Origin: Actinomycetes bacterium
GTDB taxonomy: Bacteria > Actinomycetota > Acidimicrobiia > Acidimicrobiales > Acidimicrobiaceae
NCBI GenBank assembly: GCA_021841935.1
Contig: JAKCDL010000002.1
Span: 62,001 to 126,000, forward strand
Direction of reading: 5' to 3'
DNA: 64,000 nucleotides
Shown: in pieces, positions 62,647 through 64,000 of the stretch
How positions within the stretch are numbered: the first letter of the stretch is position 1
How the letters are laid out: every line of letters begins with the position of its first letter
Notes under the pieces: model-generated
Databases searched by the model: none
The model's input: the letters and a program-made list of their open reading frames with translations, nothing else
Told to the model about the DNA's origin: nothing
Translations under genes and position numbers: made by a program

Positions 62647-63519
62647 TTAGATTGCAGATCCTGCACTCGAAGATGATGGTGGAGTTGTCGGAAAGCCACC
62701 GTTAGCTCCGCCGCCGGGGCCACCAACATGGGTGTTGTTTACGAAGTTGGTAATCATCTCGTTCAGATGGGCAAGCGCATTGCTCTGCTGAGTGGAAGTA
62801 ATGGTTCCAGCCTTAGCGGCGTTGTTTATGTTGGTGGTCGCTGTAGCAGTTAGTTCGCTGATCAACGTGGCAGCTGATACATTATGCTCTCCCGCGATAG
62901 TTGCCAAGGACTTTCCAGATGCTAGTTCGCTCTGTATTGAAGCTACCGTGGTATTTAGATCGGTGGCTGCGGCTGACAGTAGGTCACCTGCGATCCTTTG
63001 CCCGCCAGCTCTACCGCCAGGGCCACCGTTAGCTCCGCCGCCGGGGCCACCAACATGGGTGTTGTTTACGAAGTTGGTAATCATCTCGTTCAGATGGGCA
63101 AGCGCATTGCTCTGCTGAGTGGAAGTAATGGTTCCAGCCTTAGCGGCGTTGTTTATGTTGGTGGTCGCTGTAGCAGTTAGTTCGCTGATCAACGTGGCAG
63201 CTGATACATTATGCTCTCCCGCGATAGTTGCCAAGGACTTTCCAGATGCTAGTTCGCTCTGTATTGAAGCTACCGTGGTATTTAGATCGGTGGCTGCGGC
63301 TGACAGTAGGTCACCTGCGATCCTTGGACCACGGTGATCGTGTCCTGAGTTTTGAGGGGATGTACCAGTGTTGGTTGTTGGCGCAGACGTTACTGACGAT
63401 ACGGTCGAGGCCGAGGACAGGCTCGGCGTTCCTAGTACCGCTCCTCCCAACCATCCGCCGCCTACGGCTGCGATGGTGAGTCCGGTTGCAACTTTTTTGT
63501 TCAGACGAATCCTCTTCAT
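62647..63519 (-). CDS. Secreted protein with two near-identical ~100-residue helical modules
   Basis: 290 residues. A basic start followed by a hydrophobic stretch (KKVATGLTIAAVGGGWLGGA) looks like a signal peptide, then a Ser/Thr linker. Two modules beginning RIAGDLLSAAATDLNTTVAS and ending HVGGPGGGANGG follow, joined by a Gly-rich link (PGGRAGGQ), and a Ser/Pro-rich tail. Within each module SGKSLATIAGEHNVSAATLI resembles a helix-turn motif seen in many uncharacterised actinobacterial exported proteins. No enzyme motif or anchor was seen. The function is unknown. ATG 63519 has only a weak AGGTAG upstream. Confidence 0.8.
   Translation of the reverse strand: MKRIRLNKKVATGLTIAAVGGGWLGGAVLGTPSLSSASTVSSVTSAPTTNTGTSPQNSGHDHRGPRIAGDLLSAAATDLNTTVASIQSELASGKSLATIAGEHNVSAATLISELTATATTNINNAAKAGTITSTQQSNALAHLNEMITNFVNNTHVGGPGGGANGGPGGRAGGQRIAGDLLSAAATDLNTTVASIQSELASGKSLATIAGEHNVSAATLISELTATATTNINNAAKAGTITSTQQSNALAHLNEMITNFVNNTHVGGPGGGANGGFPTTPPSSSSAGSAI
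62695..62998 (-). repeat. Direct repeat copy B (304 bp, encodes the C-terminal module)
   Basis: By base-by-base reading these 304 bases are identical to 63022-63325. The offset between copies is 327 bases (109 codons), so the reading frame is kept. The 23 bases between copies are not repeated. Confidence 0.9.
63022..63325 (-). repeat. Direct repeat copy A (304 bp, encodes the N-terminal module)
   Basis: Identical partner of 62695-62998. Identity extends through synonymous codon positions, which points to a very recent duplication or ongoing gene conversion. Confidence 0.9.
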
Positions 63520-63710
63520 GCTGTTTATCTACCTAACTTCTAAGGGGGTCTTATTGTTCGACTAGCGAACACCTACATCGTCGATCTCGATGCCTAAAAT
63601 TAGCTGTGGTGTCGGTAGAATTACCCTAGGCGATGGCTGAGAGAGGGGAATGTTTCTAATTATTCCTTCAGAAGTGCATCTCAAAGCGATGCGTTCCCTC
63701 TTTGGTCGGT

Positions 63711-63730
63711 GCTAAAAGTTCGCTAAAAGT
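63711..63730 (+). repeat. Short direct repeat upstream of acpS
   Basis: GCTAAAAGT occurs at 63711-63719 and again at 63722-63730, 11 bases apart (one helical turn), just before the acpS ribosome-binding site. It may be a regulatory site or chance. The rest of the 234-base gap holds a small GCATC/GATGC stem (63676-63691) and no coding signal. Confidence 0.35.
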
Positions 63731-63753
63731 CTTTCAAGGGAGGTGGCTTGATT

Positions 63754-64000
63754 GTGCAAAGGCTCCCTTATTCGGTAGGCATTGACATCATTTCTATTGA
63801 TCGAATTGAACGAGCCTTGAGCCGTCACCCGTCTTTCGCATCGCGAATTCTCACTGAAAGTGAGGCGATTGAGATGCCTCTCTTGCGGAAAGGTGGGAAT
63901 CAAGAGCCATCTTTCAGTAGGCGGAGCGTTGAGTTTTTGGCGGCTCGATTTGCAGTTAAAGAGGCGGCTTCAAAGTCACTGCACATCAATCTCTTTTCGG
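63754..64000 (+). CDS. acpS: Holo-[acyl-carrier-protein] synthase (3' end cut by window edge)
   Basis: Transfers the 4'-phosphopantetheine arm to acyl carrier protein. The visible 82 codons contain SVGIDIISIDRIERALSRHP, with the metal-binding Asp, and VEFLAARFAVKEAASKSL with the second metal ligand Glu. GTG 63754 is about 10 bases after AAGGGAGGT; TTG 63748 in frame is a close alternative. In other actinobacteria acpS also lies downstream of glmS, so the repeat protein between them looks like an insertion. Confidence 0.93.
   Translation, partial: MQRLPYSVGIDIISIDRIERALSRHPSFASRILTESEAIEMPLLRKGGNQEPSFSRRSVEFLAARFAVKEAASKSLHINLFS

Noticed and set aside
62695-63325. CRISPR array
   Set aside because: Only two 304-bp copies, both inside a coding frame, with no short repeat-spacer pattern. 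No CRISPR-like array was seen anywhere in the window.
62792-63337. Two forward-strand frames with an identical 70-residue start, opposite the repeat protein
   Set aside because: They are exact shadows of the 304-bp duplication. They have no ribosome-binding site and no family resemblance, while the reverse frame has a signal peptide and a coherent two-module structure.

Overview
The window reads as one continuous piece of an actinobacterial core chromosome with moderate GC. The best guess is a member of the Acidimicrobiia or a close relative, but this is inference. Supporting signs are the order tRNA-Thr, tRNA-Met, rpmG, tRNA-Trp, secE, nusG, rplK, rplA; zinc-ribbon forms of several ribosomal proteins; rplM-rpsI-glmM-glmS followed by acpS; a MptB-type polyprenol-phosphomannose mannosyltransferase; and a geranylgeranyl-reductase-family gene beside nuoA. 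Start codons are often GTG or TTG. None of the four tRNA genes encodes its 3' CCA.

Region 1 (1-16113) holds the end of a reverse-strand geranylgeranyl reductase-like flavoprotein. It is followed by a complete 14-gene nuo operon, A to N in order, for proton-pumping NADH:quinone oxidoreductase. Nearly all gene junctions overlap or abut. NuoG keeps four Cys for an N7 cluster. The reductase neighbour fits menaquinone side-chain saturation, so electron entry and quinone modification lie side by side.

Region 2 (16114-24240) is the accessory part. It contains a patatin-like lipase converging with an 18-bp overlap on a 989-residue membrane protein. That protein has a phosphatidylglycerol lysyltransferase-type C-terminal domain and an N-terminal domain resembling a metallophosphoesterase with most metal ligands lost. 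A HAD-like phosphatase, YajQ, tRNA-Tyr, a MptB-like mannosyltransferase, a HhH-GPD DNA glycosylase and a GNAT acetyltransferase follow. Several of these act on lipids or envelope glycolipids.

Region 3 (24331-58265) is the gene-expression core: tRNAs, rpmG, an orphan reverse-strand ECF sigma factor, secE-nusG, rplKAJL, rpoBC, rpsL-rpsG-fusA-tuf, the S10/spc ribosomal run from rpsJ to rplO, secY-adk-map, and infA-rpmJ-rpsM-rpsK-rpsD-rpoA-rplQ-truA. RNA hairpins mark the segment joints. They include an intrinsic-terminator-like structure inside the S10 cluster between rpsJ and rplC, and an L10-leader-like region before rplJ. infA appears to start with CTG. RpoB carries Asn at the position equivalent to E. 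coli Ser531.

Region 4 (58266-64000) has rplM-rpsI, glmM-glmS for UDP-GlcNAc precursor supply, a reverse-strand secreted protein built of two copies of a ~100-residue module encoded by a 304-bp perfect direct repeat, and the start of acpS cut by the window edge.

No CRISPR array, insertion sequence, prophage or rRNA gene was seen. No gene-free stretch exceeds 300 bases.
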